Assembly (NCBI GenBank): GCA_022827195.1 | Contig: JAJDTL010000008.1 | Coordinates: forward strand, 1 to 47,713 | Direction: 5' to 3' | From: Caldilineaceae bacterium | Lineage (GTDB): Bacteria; Chloroflexota; Anaerolineae; Caldilineales; Caldilineaceae | DNA: 47,713 nucleotides | Part shown: in pieces, positions 8,953-17,454 of the stretch | Position numbering within the stretch: position 1 is the first letter of the stretch | Layout of the letters: each line of letters starts with the position of its first letter | Position numbers and translations under genes: made by a program | The notes under the pieces: model-generated | Told to the model about the DNA's origin: nothing | The model's input: the letters and a program-made list of their open reading frames with translations, nothing else | Database searches by the model: none

Positions 8953-8990
8953 AAAAAACGCCGTCGCAGAATGTTCCTGTTTCCGACGGC
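8953..8990 (-). terminator. Rho-independent terminator downstream of tRNA-Pro
   Basis: GCCGTCG (8960-8966) and CGACGGC (8984-8990) form a perfect 7-bp stem with a 17-base loop. On the minus strand the stem is followed directly by a run of six T (8953-8958). It lies about 85 bases beyond the 3' end of the tRNA-Pro gene and before the histidine kinase start, so it most likely ends the tRNA transcript and isolates the kinase operon. Confidence 0.6.
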
Positions 8991-9075
8991 AGATTACACA
9001 GCGTGCTTAGATTCGCAGACTAGTCGAGCCGCAGGCAAAAGCATGCAGGTGAATTGGGTCAACCGTTCTGCGTAT

Positions 9076-9152
<77 letters not shown>

Positions 9153-9163
9153 AACTTGGAAAA

Positions 9164-9193
9164 AGTATAACGCATGACCGCGGCTTCGAGCAA
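9164..9193 (-). promoter_or_regulatory. Sigma70-type promoter of tRNA-Pro
   Basis: On the minus strand, TTGCTC (9188-9193) and TATACT (9164-9169) are separated by 18 bases. The -10 box ends 11 bases before the mature tRNA 5' end, leaving a leader of only a few bases for RNase P to remove. The boxes fit the consensus well, though start sites cannot be confirmed by reading. Confidence 0.55.
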
Positions 9194-9506
9194 ATCGATT
9201 CTTGAGGCGGTGGTGGAAGTGCAGGTTTGGCGCTGCTTCTCTTGAGCCTTGACCTGCCAAAAGAACGCTTAGACGCTGCCGAAAGACCGCCGGACTTCTG
9301 GGAGAGGGTCCGAACCGTACAATTCTCTCAACCTGGAAATCTCAACCGGCCCCGGCTGTTCGGGAAGCCTGTCTTTCAGCCAAATGCTCAGCGCAGAATC
9401 CAGTCCGCCGAGCAGTACGCGCAGTTTCGGCCTATTCTCTACGGGGAGTTCAAGGCTTCCTTAACTCTTTCTCTCGATTCATCCTGTCAGACCGCCCTCC
9501 ATCCCC
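9194..9506. other. Intergenic stretch without recognisable gene
   Basis: About 310 bases lie between the tRNA promoter and the end of the downstream dioxygenase gene. I see no convincing coding frame, RNA gene or strong hairpin. The plus-strand frame crossing it is an out-of-frame shadow that continues into the dioxygenase gene. Confidence 0.4.
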
Positions 9507-10523
9507 CTACGCGTCCGCCAACTCCTGCAGCGAGGCAAGCAGCGCCTCCGCCTCCTCGCGCTTGGTCGGGTTTTCATCGCGGGCAATGATGCGCTGCAGC
9601 GTCGAAATGGCGCGCGTATCACCCTCCTTGGCCATCTCGAGCGCCATCTCATCCCGTCTTTCGTGGTAGCTGTTGTCGTACTCCTGGATCTCCATCTCCC
9701 ACTTGCGCCAGTAATACTTCAGCTCCGTCTCCGGCCACCCCGCGTAGACCTCCTCCCACGTGCTCGGCTGACAGTGCGGCTGCAGGCTGCCCGGCGCGAT
9801 CGGCTCGCTCGCCCTCTGGTAGCGGGCATCGATCGACATGCGCAGGCGGTCGCAGCCGTTCGGCATCCCCTTGTGGACCGCCAGGCTGTGAAAGATGAGC
9901 ACATCCCCCTGTTTGAACGGGCTGTACCTCCATGTACCCTCGAGCGGGTCGAGAACCTCCAGCCCGCCCGCGCCCATCGCCGGTTGGAAGTCGTATACGC
10001 CGCGCCGGTGCGACCCGGCTGCAATCTGCAGCCCCCCCATTTCCCTCGGCAGATCGCTCAGCGGGACCCAGGCGGTGTAGGTGTCCTCCGTCCCCTGTAT
10101 CGGGATGAAATCCTGGTGCGGCGGCGTGGTGAACGCTTCGCGCTGCGGGAAAATCGTACGCCCAATGATGCGCGGGTGCGGCAATACCGGCTCCTCCAGC
10201 ATCCGCTCGAATAGCCCGACCAGATTGGGGTGATGCTGGATGGCGTGGAACTCCGGCAGCCTGTACATGTCGTGATACTTCTGCATGTAGACAGGCTCAG
10301 GCTCCACGCAAAATCCGCTCAGGTCGGCAACCGCATCCGCAAGCGGCGTACCGCGCTGCACCCAACCCGCATCGCGCGCGATCTCCAGAATCTGCATCCG
10401 CAGCGTCTCAACGACCGCAGGGGGAAGCAACTCGCTTATGAACAGATAGCCGTCTCGTTCCATGCGGCGGCTGAGTTCTACGCCGTCATTTACTGCATCG
10501 GTCGAATCCAGAAAGGGCTGCAT
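9507..10523 (-). CDS. Phytanoyl-CoA dioxygenase (PhyH) family protein
   Basis: This 338-residue protein is a non-haem Fe(II)/2-oxoglutarate-dependent oxygenase of the PhyH superfamily, whose bacterial members hydroxylate diverse small molecules. The iron ligands appear as H136-x-D138 in TTPPHQDFIP and His217 in FHSLAVHKGMPN; a 2-oxoglutarate-binding Arg follows in DRLRMSIDARYQ (226 or 228). The cupin core has TAWVPLSDLPREMGGLQ and AAGSHRRG. After the catalytic core is a charged helical tail of about 100 residues (residues 240-338), longer than in minimal family members. The ATG at 10523 has a good AAGGAGA site. It lies 66 bases downstream of a Gfo/Idh oxidoreductase on the same strand, so the two probably work on the same substrate, which I cannot name. 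Confidence 0.88.
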   Translation of the reverse strand: MQPFLDSTDAVNDGVELSRRMERDGYLFISELLPPAVVETLRMQILEIARDAGWVQRGTPLADAVADLSGFCVEPEPVYMQKYHDMYRLPEFHAIQHHPNLVGLFERMLEEPVLPHPRIIGRTIFPQREAFTTPPHQDFIPIQGTEDTYTAWVPLSDLPREMGGLQIAAGSHRRGVYDFQPAMGAGGLEVLDPLEGTWRYSPFKQGDVLIFHSLAVHKGMPNGCDRLRMSIDARYQRASEPIAPGSLQPHCQPSTWEEVYAGWPETELKYYWRKWEMEIQEYDNSYHERRDEMALEMAKEGDTRAISTLQRIIARDENPTKREEAEALLASLQELADA

Positions 10524-10589
10524 TGGACTTTCTCCTTTCGCCTGTCTTTAGAATGCAAAACTCTATCGGACTTCGCTCGCGCTTAAGGA

Positions 10590-11696
10590 TTAGACCGTGT
10601 CCTCGCGCCAGGAGTCAAACGGGTTGTGAGGATCGTTCAAGGGCAGCGGCACGCGCGCACCCGCGATGTGCGAGGCGTGCGCGGCCATCGCCCATTCGAC
10701 ATGGCGGCGCGCCGTGCGGCCATCCAGCAAAGGAAACTCCGGCTCGCGGCCATCCAGCATGGCCAGCATCGAGCGCGCCATGCGGTGGTGCGCCTTTACC
10801 CACTTGTGCGCATCGGGCGGCGGCTCCGCTGGGATAACCTGCCAGCGGTCATCATTGAACAGCCCCGGGCTTACCAGCGGGTGGAAGTATATGTCCGGCT
10901 GGTTGCTCATCGGTCCAGGCAGCGAGAGCGTGCCCGCCGTGCCGTGAATGTCGATCCGGTAGGGCCGCTCCTTGTGATCGCCTTCATAGGACTCAAAGTC
11001 CGCGGCGAAACCGTCGCTGAAGACGTAGTAAGCCCGAATGCCGTTGCCCGCCACCAAGCCCATCCCTTCCATGCCCTCCTTGACGTCTTTCGGCGTCGCG
11101 TCGCGGCCGTCCTGTGTGATGTGGGCGTGGCACCAGAGCGGCTCGCCCCAAACCTGCCACAAAAAGTCGAAGAAGTGAGGGTAGAGGTCCAGGAACCACT
11201 CGTTGCCGCCATGCTCTCCGTTCATACCGTAGATGCGGGCGAGGCGCGGCTCGCCGATCTTGCCCCCCTTGATGAGCGGAATGGCCGTATGTTGAATAGG
11301 AGGGTGCCCGCGCCATGGGCAGGCGACGATCAGCAGTTTTTCGTTGCGATCGCAGGCCGCGACCATCTCATCCACCTCGGCGGGAGAGGCCGCTACCGGC
11401 TTCTCGATGTAGATGTGCGTGTCGGCCTCTGCTGCCGCCATCGCAAGCCCGTAGTGGTCGCCGATCTCGCGCGTGGCGATGACCGTGATGTCCGGGCGCT
11501 CCTCGGCCAGCATCTGCCGGTAGTCGGCGTATCCCTTGGACGCACCGGTCCGCTGCAGTGCCTCCTGGCGTCCGCTGTCGTCCGGGTCGGCCAGCGCCAC
11601 GATCGAGGCGCCTTCGACGTCGACAAAGGACTGGTCGAGATAGTGTCCGTAACTGCCGCGGCCCGTATGTCCAATGATCGCTACTCTGTAGGTCAT
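10590..11696 (-). CDS. Gfo/Idh/MocA family NAD(P)-dependent oxidoreductase
   Basis: The 368-residue protein has the family's N-terminal Rossmann fold (YRVAIIGHTGRGSYGHYL, a slightly altered GxGxxG) and the catalytic lysine in HIYIEKPVAASPAEVDEM. A C-terminal alpha/beta domain follows, with TPKDVKEGMEGMGLV and RIDIHGTAGTLSLPG. Members oxidise or reduce sugars, inositols and related polyols with NAD(P). The N-terminal glycine motif has threonine and arginine (GHTGRG) where GxGxxG is usual, so cofactor binding may differ. The ATG at 11696 is preceded by TGGAGT. It is the first gene of a two-gene unit with the PhyH protein downstream. The substrate is unknown. Confidence 0.9.
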   Translation of the reverse strand: MTYRVAIIGHTGRGSYGHYLDQSFVDVEGASIVALADPDDSGRQEALQRTGASKGYADYRQMLAEERPDITVIATREIGDHYGLAMAAAEADTHIYIEKPVAASPAEVDEMVAACDRNEKLLIVACPWRGHPPIQHTAIPLIKGGKIGEPRLARIYGMNGEHGGNEWFLDLYPHFFDFLWQVWGEPLWCHAHITQDGRDATPKDVKEGMEGMGLVAGNGIRAYYVFSDGFAADFESYEGDHKERPYRIDIHGTAGTLSLPGPMSNQPDIYFHPLVSPGLFNDDRWQVIPAEPPPDAHKWVKAHHRMARSMLAMLDGREPEFPLLDGRTARRHVEWAMAAHASHIAGARVPLPLNDPHNPFDSWREDTV

Positions 11697-11894
11697 GCTG
11701 ACTCCAGTGATGTGAAGGTTGCCGGTCTGGGCGCAAAAGTCCGCTCCCGTACTGCCGGCATTTTACCACGTTGCCGATGTGCCAGTCAGAGATGAAAGGG
11801 GAAGTTCAGCGCGCCCGCTCGCGTTTCCTGACGCGCAGCAACTGATGTTTTATCGTCCGCTGCCCTCCTCGTCAATCAACGCTTGCTGCCTCCC

Positions 11895-12215
11895 TTACAG
11901 CCCCACCCCTACACGCTCAATATGCTTCAGCACGTCAGGGTCGCTGATATCGCGCAAAATCGACAGGTCGATCGTGTATGGCAAGAGCAGGTCATCCAGT
12001 TCATCCGCGATTCTGTGGCACACTCGTAGCGTCAGGTCCTCGCCGCCGCACAGAGTCAGGTCGATGTCAGAGCCGTTCTTGTAAGCGCCCGTTGCGCGGG
12101 AGCCATACAAGATTGCCTCTGCTACTTGCGGGTAGCGGGAAAACACGACGCAGATCTTGTTGACTACCTATTCGGACAAGCCGATATCCAAGCCGGTTCG
12201 ACAACGGGAAATCAT
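11895..12215 (-). pseudogene. MntA-like nucleotidyltransferase antitoxin, interrupted by an amber codon
   Basis: The reading frame encodes a minimal nucleotidyltransferase: AEAILYGSRATGAYKNGSDIDLTL holds the GS-x10-DxD signature in which Asp residues bind Mg-ATP (the motif lies at about 12060-12130). MntA proteins of this family neutralise HepT toxins by modifying them. The natural start appears to be ATG 12215, with AAGAGGA upstream, giving MISRCRTGLDIGLSE; an in-frame TAG then occurs at 12168-12170 before VVNKICVVFSRYPQV. The sequence on both sides matches the usual N-terminus of the family, so the stop looks like a point mutation such as CAG to TAG. Translation could still restart at GTG 12146 and make an 83-residue protein. 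It lies directly after a degraded HepT-like gene. Confidence 0.7.
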
Positions 12216-12231
12216 GCTGATTCCTCTTGTT

Positions 12232-12624
12232 TCAACTGCGCCAGCCTTGTCTGCAAACCCTGAAACTCTGCGAAGTATGTATGAAGTATGTATCAAGAAT
12301 CGCAGCGACGATTTGGGCAGCCGGAGCCTCATTGTAAGAGTGAGTCGTCAGGTTTCGGCTCCGGATCATCTCCATCCATGTTTCGCCGTTTTCGATCAGC
12401 CCCGCACTGAACGCTGCGCGGCTCGTATCTCAGCATATTCTCCAAACCCTGTCGCTGTCTCAACCGCCTGCTCCAACTCTCTGCTCCAACTCTAAGCCAT
12501 CTTCAATGCCCTGCTGCATATCCTGAAGTCTTTGTATCAGCGGGCCAAAGTCGCGAATTGAAAGCACGAAGGATGCTTTCCTCGCTTTTTCACTCGCGAG
12601 ATTTCTTGGACTTGACATGAACAT
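12232..12624 (-). pseudogene. HepT-like HEPN toxin remnant with frameshifts
   Basis: The 3' part (about 12414 down to the TGA at 12232) encodes AFSAGLIENGETWMEMIRS followed by RNLTTHSYNEAPAAQIV. This matches nucleotidyltransferase-substrate-binding/HEPN proteins, including the Rx4H ribonuclease motif (R-N-L-T-T-H). The 5' part starts at ATG 12624 behind a strong AGGAGGG site and reads through QRLQDMQQGIEDGLELEQ, then changes frame at a 13-base tandem duplication (12468-12493). A second frame change lies near 12412-12435. The protein cannot be made intact. HepT is the RNase toxin of the HepT/MntA modules; the MntA antitoxin gene follows 16 bases later and is also damaged. The N-terminal part is less family-like, so its assignment is weaker. 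Confidence 0.65.
12468..12493. repeat. 13-bp perfect tandem duplication inside the hepT remnant
   Basis: CTGCTCCAACTCT occurs twice without spacing, at 12468-12480 and 12481-12493. Thirteen bases is not a multiple of three, so the duplication shifts the reading frame of the minus-strand gene; removing one copy rejoins GLELEQ to AVETATGFGEYAEIRA. It looks like a replication-slippage event that inactivated the gene. Confidence 0.85.
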
Positions 12625-12909
12625 CGTGGCCCTCCTGTCCAATCCGCTTTCTCGGTCTCACACCACTTCGCAATCAGTAAGCGTCTAAAAGAGAGTGTAG
12701 CCTACTCAGGTCGGCCTTCCCGCCCAATCCCTCTCAATCTGCACGGCATAGTATACCCCACTTTCGTGTCGTTACGGCATCTTTCCCACACGGGCCCCTT
12801 ATGCGTCCTCGGCATCTTTTTCCCTGCACCCACGCTTCCTGTGCCTACAAATAATATACGCTACGCGCACGAAACGATCACTTTGCGTTGAGCCCGAACC
12901 GCCGGAGGC

Positions 12910-12938
12910 TTTACAAGGACGCGCCGATCTGCTAAACT
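12910..12938 (+). promoter_or_regulatory. Sigma70-type promoter of the first ABC exporter operon
   Basis: TTTACA (12910-12915) and TAAACT (12933-12938) are separated by 17 bases and lie about 60 bases upstream of the exporter start. The rest of the ~350-base gap between the hepT remnant and the exporter (12643-12998) shows no gene that I can support. Confidence 0.5.
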
Positions 12939-12998
12939 AGGTGAGTTTGATAATGAAGGCCGAATTGCCGCGTACACTTAAGCGGTTTAGCCCAGTGG

Positions 12999-14882
12999 GT
13001 GAACAAAATGGAACCTCCTCAACAAACGAAAATAAACAGCGCGGTTTTCCGCCGGCTGATCGGCTTTCTGCGCCCCTATTGGAAGCAGGCGGCCATTGCC
13101 TACATCTCCGTCCTCTTTGCCTCGCTGCTCAATCTCTATATCCCCCAAGTCCTGAAGGACGCTATCGACTTGGGCGTCGAGGGGCAGCGCGCCAGCGCGC
13201 TCTTTTCCGCGGCCGGCTGGATCCTGGGCATTTCGCTCGTGCGCGGCGCGGCAATGTTCGGCCAGCGGTACTACGGCGAATGGCTGACGCATCGCGTCGC
13301 CTACGACCTCCGCAACCGCTTCTACAACGTGGCGCAGCGCCTGCCCTTCTCTTTTCACGACCACGCTCAAACCGGCGACCTGATGAGCCGCGCCACGAGC
13401 GACATCACCGAGACCGAGCGCTTTGTCGGCCAGGGCCTGATGGACCTGGTCGCGACGCTGCTGCTGCTGGGGGGTGTCATCGTCGCCATGGTCCTGGAAA
13501 GCTTCAGCCTCGCCCTCTTCGCTCTCGTTCCGCTGCTGTTGCTGCTCATTCTCACATTGCGCTTCGGCATGGTGATCCGCCCCCGATTCAAGCGGGTGCA
13601 AGAGCAGATGGGCCAGCTTTCCTCGACGATGCAGGAGAGCGTGACCGGCATCCAGGTTGTAAAAGCCTTTGCGCGTGAGAAAGACGAGCTGCGAAAGTTC
13701 GACGCGGCCAACGAGGACTGGTTTTCCAAGCGCTTCGGGATTATCAAGATCTGGGCCAACAACTGGCCTACCTTCACCTTCATACTTATGAGCAGCATCT
13801 TCCTCCTCCTGCTCATCGGCGGCCCGCGCGCCATCGAGGGCACTGTTACTATCGGGTCGCTCTTCGCACTCCTGGCCTATGTCATGATGCTCAACGGCCC
13901 TGTGCAACGGCTCGGATTCCTCGTCAATATGGCCGCCACGTCCAGCGCCAGCGCAGCGCGCGTTTTCGAGATTATCGATACGCCGGCCGAAGTCGAGGAA
14001 AGTGAAAACGCGGTTGAGTTGGCCGATGCCCAGGGCGCAGTCTCCTTTTCCCATGTCAGTTTTGGCTACGAGGACGGCCCGCGTACGCTCGACGACATAA
14101 ACTTCGAGGTTGAAGCAGGCCAGACCGTCGCCCTGATCGGCCCCACGGGCAGTGGCAAATCGACCATCACCAACCTCATCCCCCGCTTCTACGACCCGGT
14201 CGGCGGTGTTGTCCGCATTGACGGCCATGACGTGCGTAGTGTTACTCTCAAAAGCCTGCGTCGCCATATCGGCATTGTCCTGCAGGACCCCTTCCTCTTC
14301 GGCACGACAATCGCCGAAAACATCGCCTACGGCCGCCCCGAGGCCACGCCGGACGACGTCGTCGCCGCGGCCAAAGCCGCGCGCGCACACGATTTCATTA
14401 TGGAGTTCCCCGCCGGGTACGAGACCGTTGTCGGCGAGAGGGGCGTTACCCTCAGCGGCGGTCAGAAACAGCGGGTTGCCATCGCCCGCGCGCTTCTCTA
14501 CGCGCCGCGCATTCTGATCTTGGACGACTCTACCAGCAGCGTTGACACCGAGACCGAACACCTGATCCAGGAGGCGCTCGATCTGCTCATGAAGGGGCGC
14601 ACTACTTTTATCATCGCCCAGCGCCTGCTCACGCTCAAGAACGCCGACCTGATCCTTGTACTCGATGGCGGCCGTATCATCGAACGCGGCCGCCACGACG
14701 CTCTTCTTGCCCTTGGCGGCCTCTACCGCCAGATCTATGATTTGCAGCTGCGCGATCAGGAGGAGTTCGCAGCGCTCGACGCGCGGTTCCTCAACCAAGC
14801 TGAACCGGTGGCGGCCGGCCCGGGCGGCCAGTCGGTTTCCGCGCTGTCACTTGCCGGCGCCGAAGAGAACGGGAGAAACTGA
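12999..14882 (+). CDS. ABC exporter subunit with degenerate ATPase site (heterodimer partner A)
   Basis: This 627-residue half-transporter has six membrane segments (about residues 20-310) fused to a nucleotide-binding domain. The NBD shows Walker A GPTGSGKST, Q-loop IGIVLQDPFLF, signature LSGGQKQR, Walker B ILILDDSTSSVD and switch FIIAQRL. The catalytic Glu after Walker B is Asp and the switch His is Gln, so this NBD cannot form a normal hydrolytic site. The next gene supplies the complementary, competent NBD with an altered signature, the TM287/TM288 pattern, so the two very probably form one heterodimeric drug or lipid exporter. The start is GTG 12999 or ATG 13008. The partner's GTG follows 1 base after the stop. 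The substrate cannot be read from the sequence. Confidence 0.93.
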   Translation: MNKMEPPQQTKINSAVFRRLIGFLRPYWKQAAIAYISVLFASLLNLYIPQVLKDAIDLGVEGQRASALFSAAGWILGISLVRGAAMFGQRYYGEWLTHRVAYDLRNRFYNVAQRLPFSFHDHAQTGDLMSRATSDITETERFVGQGLMDLVATLLLLGGVIVAMVLESFSLALFALVPLLLLLILTLRFGMVIRPRFKRVQEQMGQLSSTMQESVTGIQVVKAFAREKDELRKFDAANEDWFSKRFGIIKIWANNWPTFTFILMSSIFLLLLIGGPRAIEGTVTIGSLFALLAYVMMLNGPVQRLGFLVNMAATSSASAARVFEIIDTPAEVEESENAVELADAQGAVSFSHVSFGYEDGPRTLDDINFEVEAGQTVALIGPTGSGKSTITNLIPRFYDPVGGVVRIDGHDVRSVTLKSLRRHIGIVLQDPFLFGTTIAENIAYGRPEATPDDVVAAAKAARAHDFIMEFPAGYETVVGERGVTLSGGQKQRVAIARALLYAPRILILDDSTSSVDTETEHLIQEALDLLMKGRTTFIIAQRLLTLKNADLILVLDGGRIIERGRHDALLALGGLYRQIYDLQLRDQEEFAALDARFLNQAEPVAAGPGGQSVSALSLAGAEENGRN

Positions 14883-14883
14883 A

Positions 14884-16896
14884 GTGAGCAACACCAACGG
14901 CAGCTACGCGACTGCCCAGACGAAAAATGGAAACGGTCAGCACTCTACCCCGCCGGGCGCGGAGAAAGAACTGGTCCAAAAGCTGCCGCGCCAGCGCGAC
15001 GCGTTCGGCCGCGAACAGGCAACAAGGGCGGGCAGGGAAAACAGCCTTTCCGCAATGGAACAGGAAAGACTGCGCCGCGAACGCAGAATCCAGGACCTTC
15101 TGCCGGACGAAGAAGAGGCCCAGGAGAAGACCTACGATAGCCGCCTTGTCAAGCGCCTCATGGTCTATGTGGGCGTCTATAGGCGCGAGTTTATCGTCTC
15201 GGTAATTTTGATTGTCGTTAGTTCGCTGATGAGCGTGGGCACCCCATGGATGATACAGCGGGCGATTGACGAAGGCATCCGCGCCGGCAACGTGGGCACA
15301 CTGCGTTTCTGGACATTCCTCTTCCTGGCCGCGATCGCGCTCGAGTGGATAACAAGCCGCGCCCGCCTCACCGTCATGGCATACGCCGGCACGCGTATCG
15401 TCACCGACCTCCGCAGCCAGCTCTTCCGACACCTGCACACGCTCTCACTCGGCTTTTTCAACGACTATAGCGTCGGCCGCCTGATGAGCCGACTCATCAG
15501 CGACGTCAGCGTGTTGCAGGATTTCGTCACCTGGTCGATCACGGGATTGGCCCGCTCCGCCTTCATCCTGATCGGCATCGTAATCGCCATGCTGTTCCTG
15601 AACTGGCAGCTGGCCCTGGTTACCTTCGCCGTCCTGCCACTGATGATCTTGTTGACCAACTACTTTCGCCGCTACGTGCGCCAGGCCTATCGCGCCGCCC
15701 GCCAGCGGCTGTCGCTGATCAACGGCTTTCTCAACGAGTCGATTACCGGCATTCGCGTGACCAAAAGCTTTGCCCGCGAAGGGGCCAACGCCCGTCACTT
15801 TGACGATCTCAACCGCTCCTATTTCGACGCCAATGTGAGGACGACACAGCTTGCCGCCTTCTTCTTCCCCGGCGTCGATTTCATCGGCTCCTTCGCTACC
15901 GCACTGGTCGTCGGCGTCGGTGGCTGGCTGATCCTGGGGGACCAGGTGACCGCCGGCGTGCTCGCCGCCTTCGTAATCTGGGTGGAGCGGTTCTTTGACC
16001 CGATTCGCGAGCTCTCGCGCCGCTACTACACATTCCAGGCCGCGATGGCCGCCAGTGAGCGCCTCTTCGCTCTGCTCGACACAGAGCCGGATCTCCAGGA
16101 CGCCCGCAACGCCACATCCTTGCCGCCTATCGAAGGCCGGGTTGTCCTGGACGATGTTCAATTCAACTACAAGGAAGACGAGCCGGTGCTGCAGGGCGTG
16201 ACGATCAGCGCCGAGCCGGGTGAGCGCATCGCCCTCGTCGGCGAGACCGGCGCCGGCAAGAGCACGGTCATTCGCCTCATTGCCCGCTTCTTCGATGTCA
16301 CTGGAGGCGCCGTGCGCATCGATGGGCACGACGTGCGCAACGTTACCCAAGCCAGCCTGCGCGCCCAGCTCGGCATCGTCCTGCAGGATACCTTCCTCTT
16401 CGACGGAACCATCCGCGACAATATTCGCTACGGCCGGCCTGACGCAACCAACGCCGAGGTGGAAGCCGCCACCGTCGCCGTCGGCGCCGACGAGTTTATT
16501 CGCAAGTTGTCGAAAGGCTATGAAACCGAAGTGGGAGAAAACGGCGTGAATCTAAGCGTTGGTCAGCGCCAGATCGTCTCGTTCGCCCGCGCGCTGCTGG
16601 CCGATCCCCGCATCCTCATTCTGGACGAGGCCACCAGCTCGATCGACACGACGACAGAGCGCCAGATTCAGGCCGGATTGGAACGTCTGCTCAAAGGGCG
16701 CACCAGCTTTGTCATCGCCCACCGCCTCAATACAATTGTCAACTCGGACAAGATCGTTGTCCTCGATCATGGGCGGGTCCTCGAAGAAGGCAGCCACGAA
16801 GATCTGCTGGCGCGCCGCGGCCGCTATTACCAGCTGTACACGATGCAGTGGGCCGTGGAGAGCGATCCGCGCGCCAGGAACTACGCTCTGAACTAA
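14884..16896 (+). CDS. ABC exporter subunit with competent ATPase site (heterodimer partner B)
   Basis: This half-transporter of about 670 residues completes the exporter. I take GTG 14884 as the start (VSNTNGSYATAQ), one base after the upstream stop and behind GGGAG; a longer in-frame reading upstream would lie wholly inside the preceding gene. A charged cytoplasmic extension of about 90 residues (QERLRRERRIQDLLPDEEEA) precedes six membrane segments. The NBD carries Walker A GETGAGKST, Walker B ILILDEATSSID with the catalytic Glu, and switch FVIAHRL with the His. Its signature, LSVGQRQ, departs from LSGGQ. That alteration sits in the site completed by the partner's degenerate Walker B, so one ATP site of the heterodimer is catalytic and one is mainly structural. 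Confidence 0.93.
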   Translation: MSNTNGSYATAQTKNGNGQHSTPPGAEKELVQKLPRQRDAFGREQATRAGRENSLSAMEQERLRRERRIQDLLPDEEEAQEKTYDSRLVKRLMVYVGVYRREFIVSVILIVVSSLMSVGTPWMIQRAIDEGIRAGNVGTLRFWTFLFLAAIALEWITSRARLTVMAYAGTRIVTDLRSQLFRHLHTLSLGFFNDYSVGRLMSRLISDVSVLQDFVTWSITGLARSAFILIGIVIAMLFLNWQLALVTFAVLPLMILLTNYFRRYVRQAYRAARQRLSLINGFLNESITGIRVTKSFAREGANARHFDDLNRSYFDANVRTTQLAAFFFPGVDFIGSFATALVVGVGGWLILGDQVTAGVLAAFVIWVERFFDPIRELSRRYYTFQAAMAASERLFALLDTEPDLQDARNATSLPPIEGRVVLDDVQFNYKEDEPVLQGVTISAEPGERIALVGETGAGKSTVIRLIARFFDVTGGAVRIDGHDVRNVTQASLRAQLGIVLQDTFLFDGTIRDNIRYGRPDATNAEVEAATVAVGADEFIRKLSKGYETEVGENGVNLSVGQRQIVSFARALLADPRILILDEATSSIDTTTERQIQAGLERLLKGRTSFVIAHRLNTIVNSDKIVVLDHGRVLEEGSHEDLLARRGRYYQLYTMQWAVESDPRARNYALN

Positions 16897-16902
16897 AAAG
16901 AT

Positions 16903-16943
16903 GGTGGATCGCGGTGCAAGCCGACCAAGCACCGCGATCCACC
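16903..16943 (-). terminator. Rho-independent terminator between convergent genes
   Basis: GGTGGATCGCGGTGC (16903-16917) and its exact complement (16929-16943) form a perfect 15-bp stem with an 11-base loop. On the minus strand it is followed closely by a T-run (complement of AAAAA near 16896-16900), so it most clearly ends the cyclophilin transcript. It may also block read-through from the ABC operon, though the plus side lacks a U-tract. Confidence 0.75.
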
Positions 16944-16974
16944 ACCCTCTCACCCCGTCTCTTGCTCTCCTGCC

Positions 16975-17454
16975 TCAACTTTCCTCGATACTGACACTCT
17001 CCATTACGTCCCCCTGCTGGATTGCGTCAACAACATCCTGGCCGCTCCGCACCCTGCCGAAAACGGCGTGCTTGTTGTCCAGCCAATTGGTCGCGCCATG
17101 GGTGATGAAAAACTGGCTGCCGTTCGTATTGGGGCCGGCATTGGCCATGCTGAGAACGCCGGGACCGTCATGCAAGAGCTCCGGGTGAAACTCGTCGCCG
17201 AATCGGTAGCCGGGGCCGCCGCTTCCGCTGCCGGTGGGGTCGCCTCCCTGGATCATGAAGTCCGCGATCACGCGGTGAAACGTAACGCCGTCATAAAAGC
17301 CATCGCGCGCCAGCGCCACAAAATTGTTGACCGTCCGCGGCGCCTTGTCCGCGTGCAGGTCGAGCACGATATCGCCCCGATTGGTTTGAATCGTCGCCGC
17401 ATAACTCTTGGTTTCGTCGATCTGCATCGCCGGAGGAGATGAATACTGCTTCAC
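16975..17454 (-). CDS. Cyclophilin-type peptidyl-prolyl cis-trans isomerase
   Basis: This enzyme catalyses cis-trans isomerisation of proline peptide bonds. It has the cyclophilin core: [20 protein letters not shown], then [17 protein letters not shown] with catalytic Arg61 and the Phe/Gln that line the pocket, then [20 protein letters not shown] and [13 protein letters not shown], with Trp124 in the cyclosporin-site position. I chose GTG 17454 ([11 protein letters not shown]), preceded by AAAGGAAA, giving 159 residues, the usual length for small bacterial cyclophilins. A longer frame to 17580 adds 42 residues of low-complexity sequence with no family similarity. There is no signal peptide, so it should be cytoplasmic. 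It is a single-gene unit ended by the hairpin at 16903-16943. Confidence 0.93.
   Translation of the reverse strand: MKQYSSPPAMQIDETKSYAATIQTNRGDIVLDLHADKAPRTVNNFVALARDGFYDGVTFHRVIADFMIQGGDPTGSGSGGPGYRFGDEFHPELLHDGPGVLSMANAGPNTNGSQFFITHGATNWLDNKHAVFGRVRSGQDVVDAIQQGDVMESVSIEES

Noticed and set aside
12987..14798. 603-codon minus-strand frame opposite the first ABC gene
   Set aside because: Antisense shadow. The plus strand has all ABC motifs.
14656..14883. 76-codon upstream extension of the second ABC subunit
   Set aside because: It lies entirely inside the first ABC gene in another frame and has no family similarity. The GTG at 14884, right after the upstream stop, fits better.
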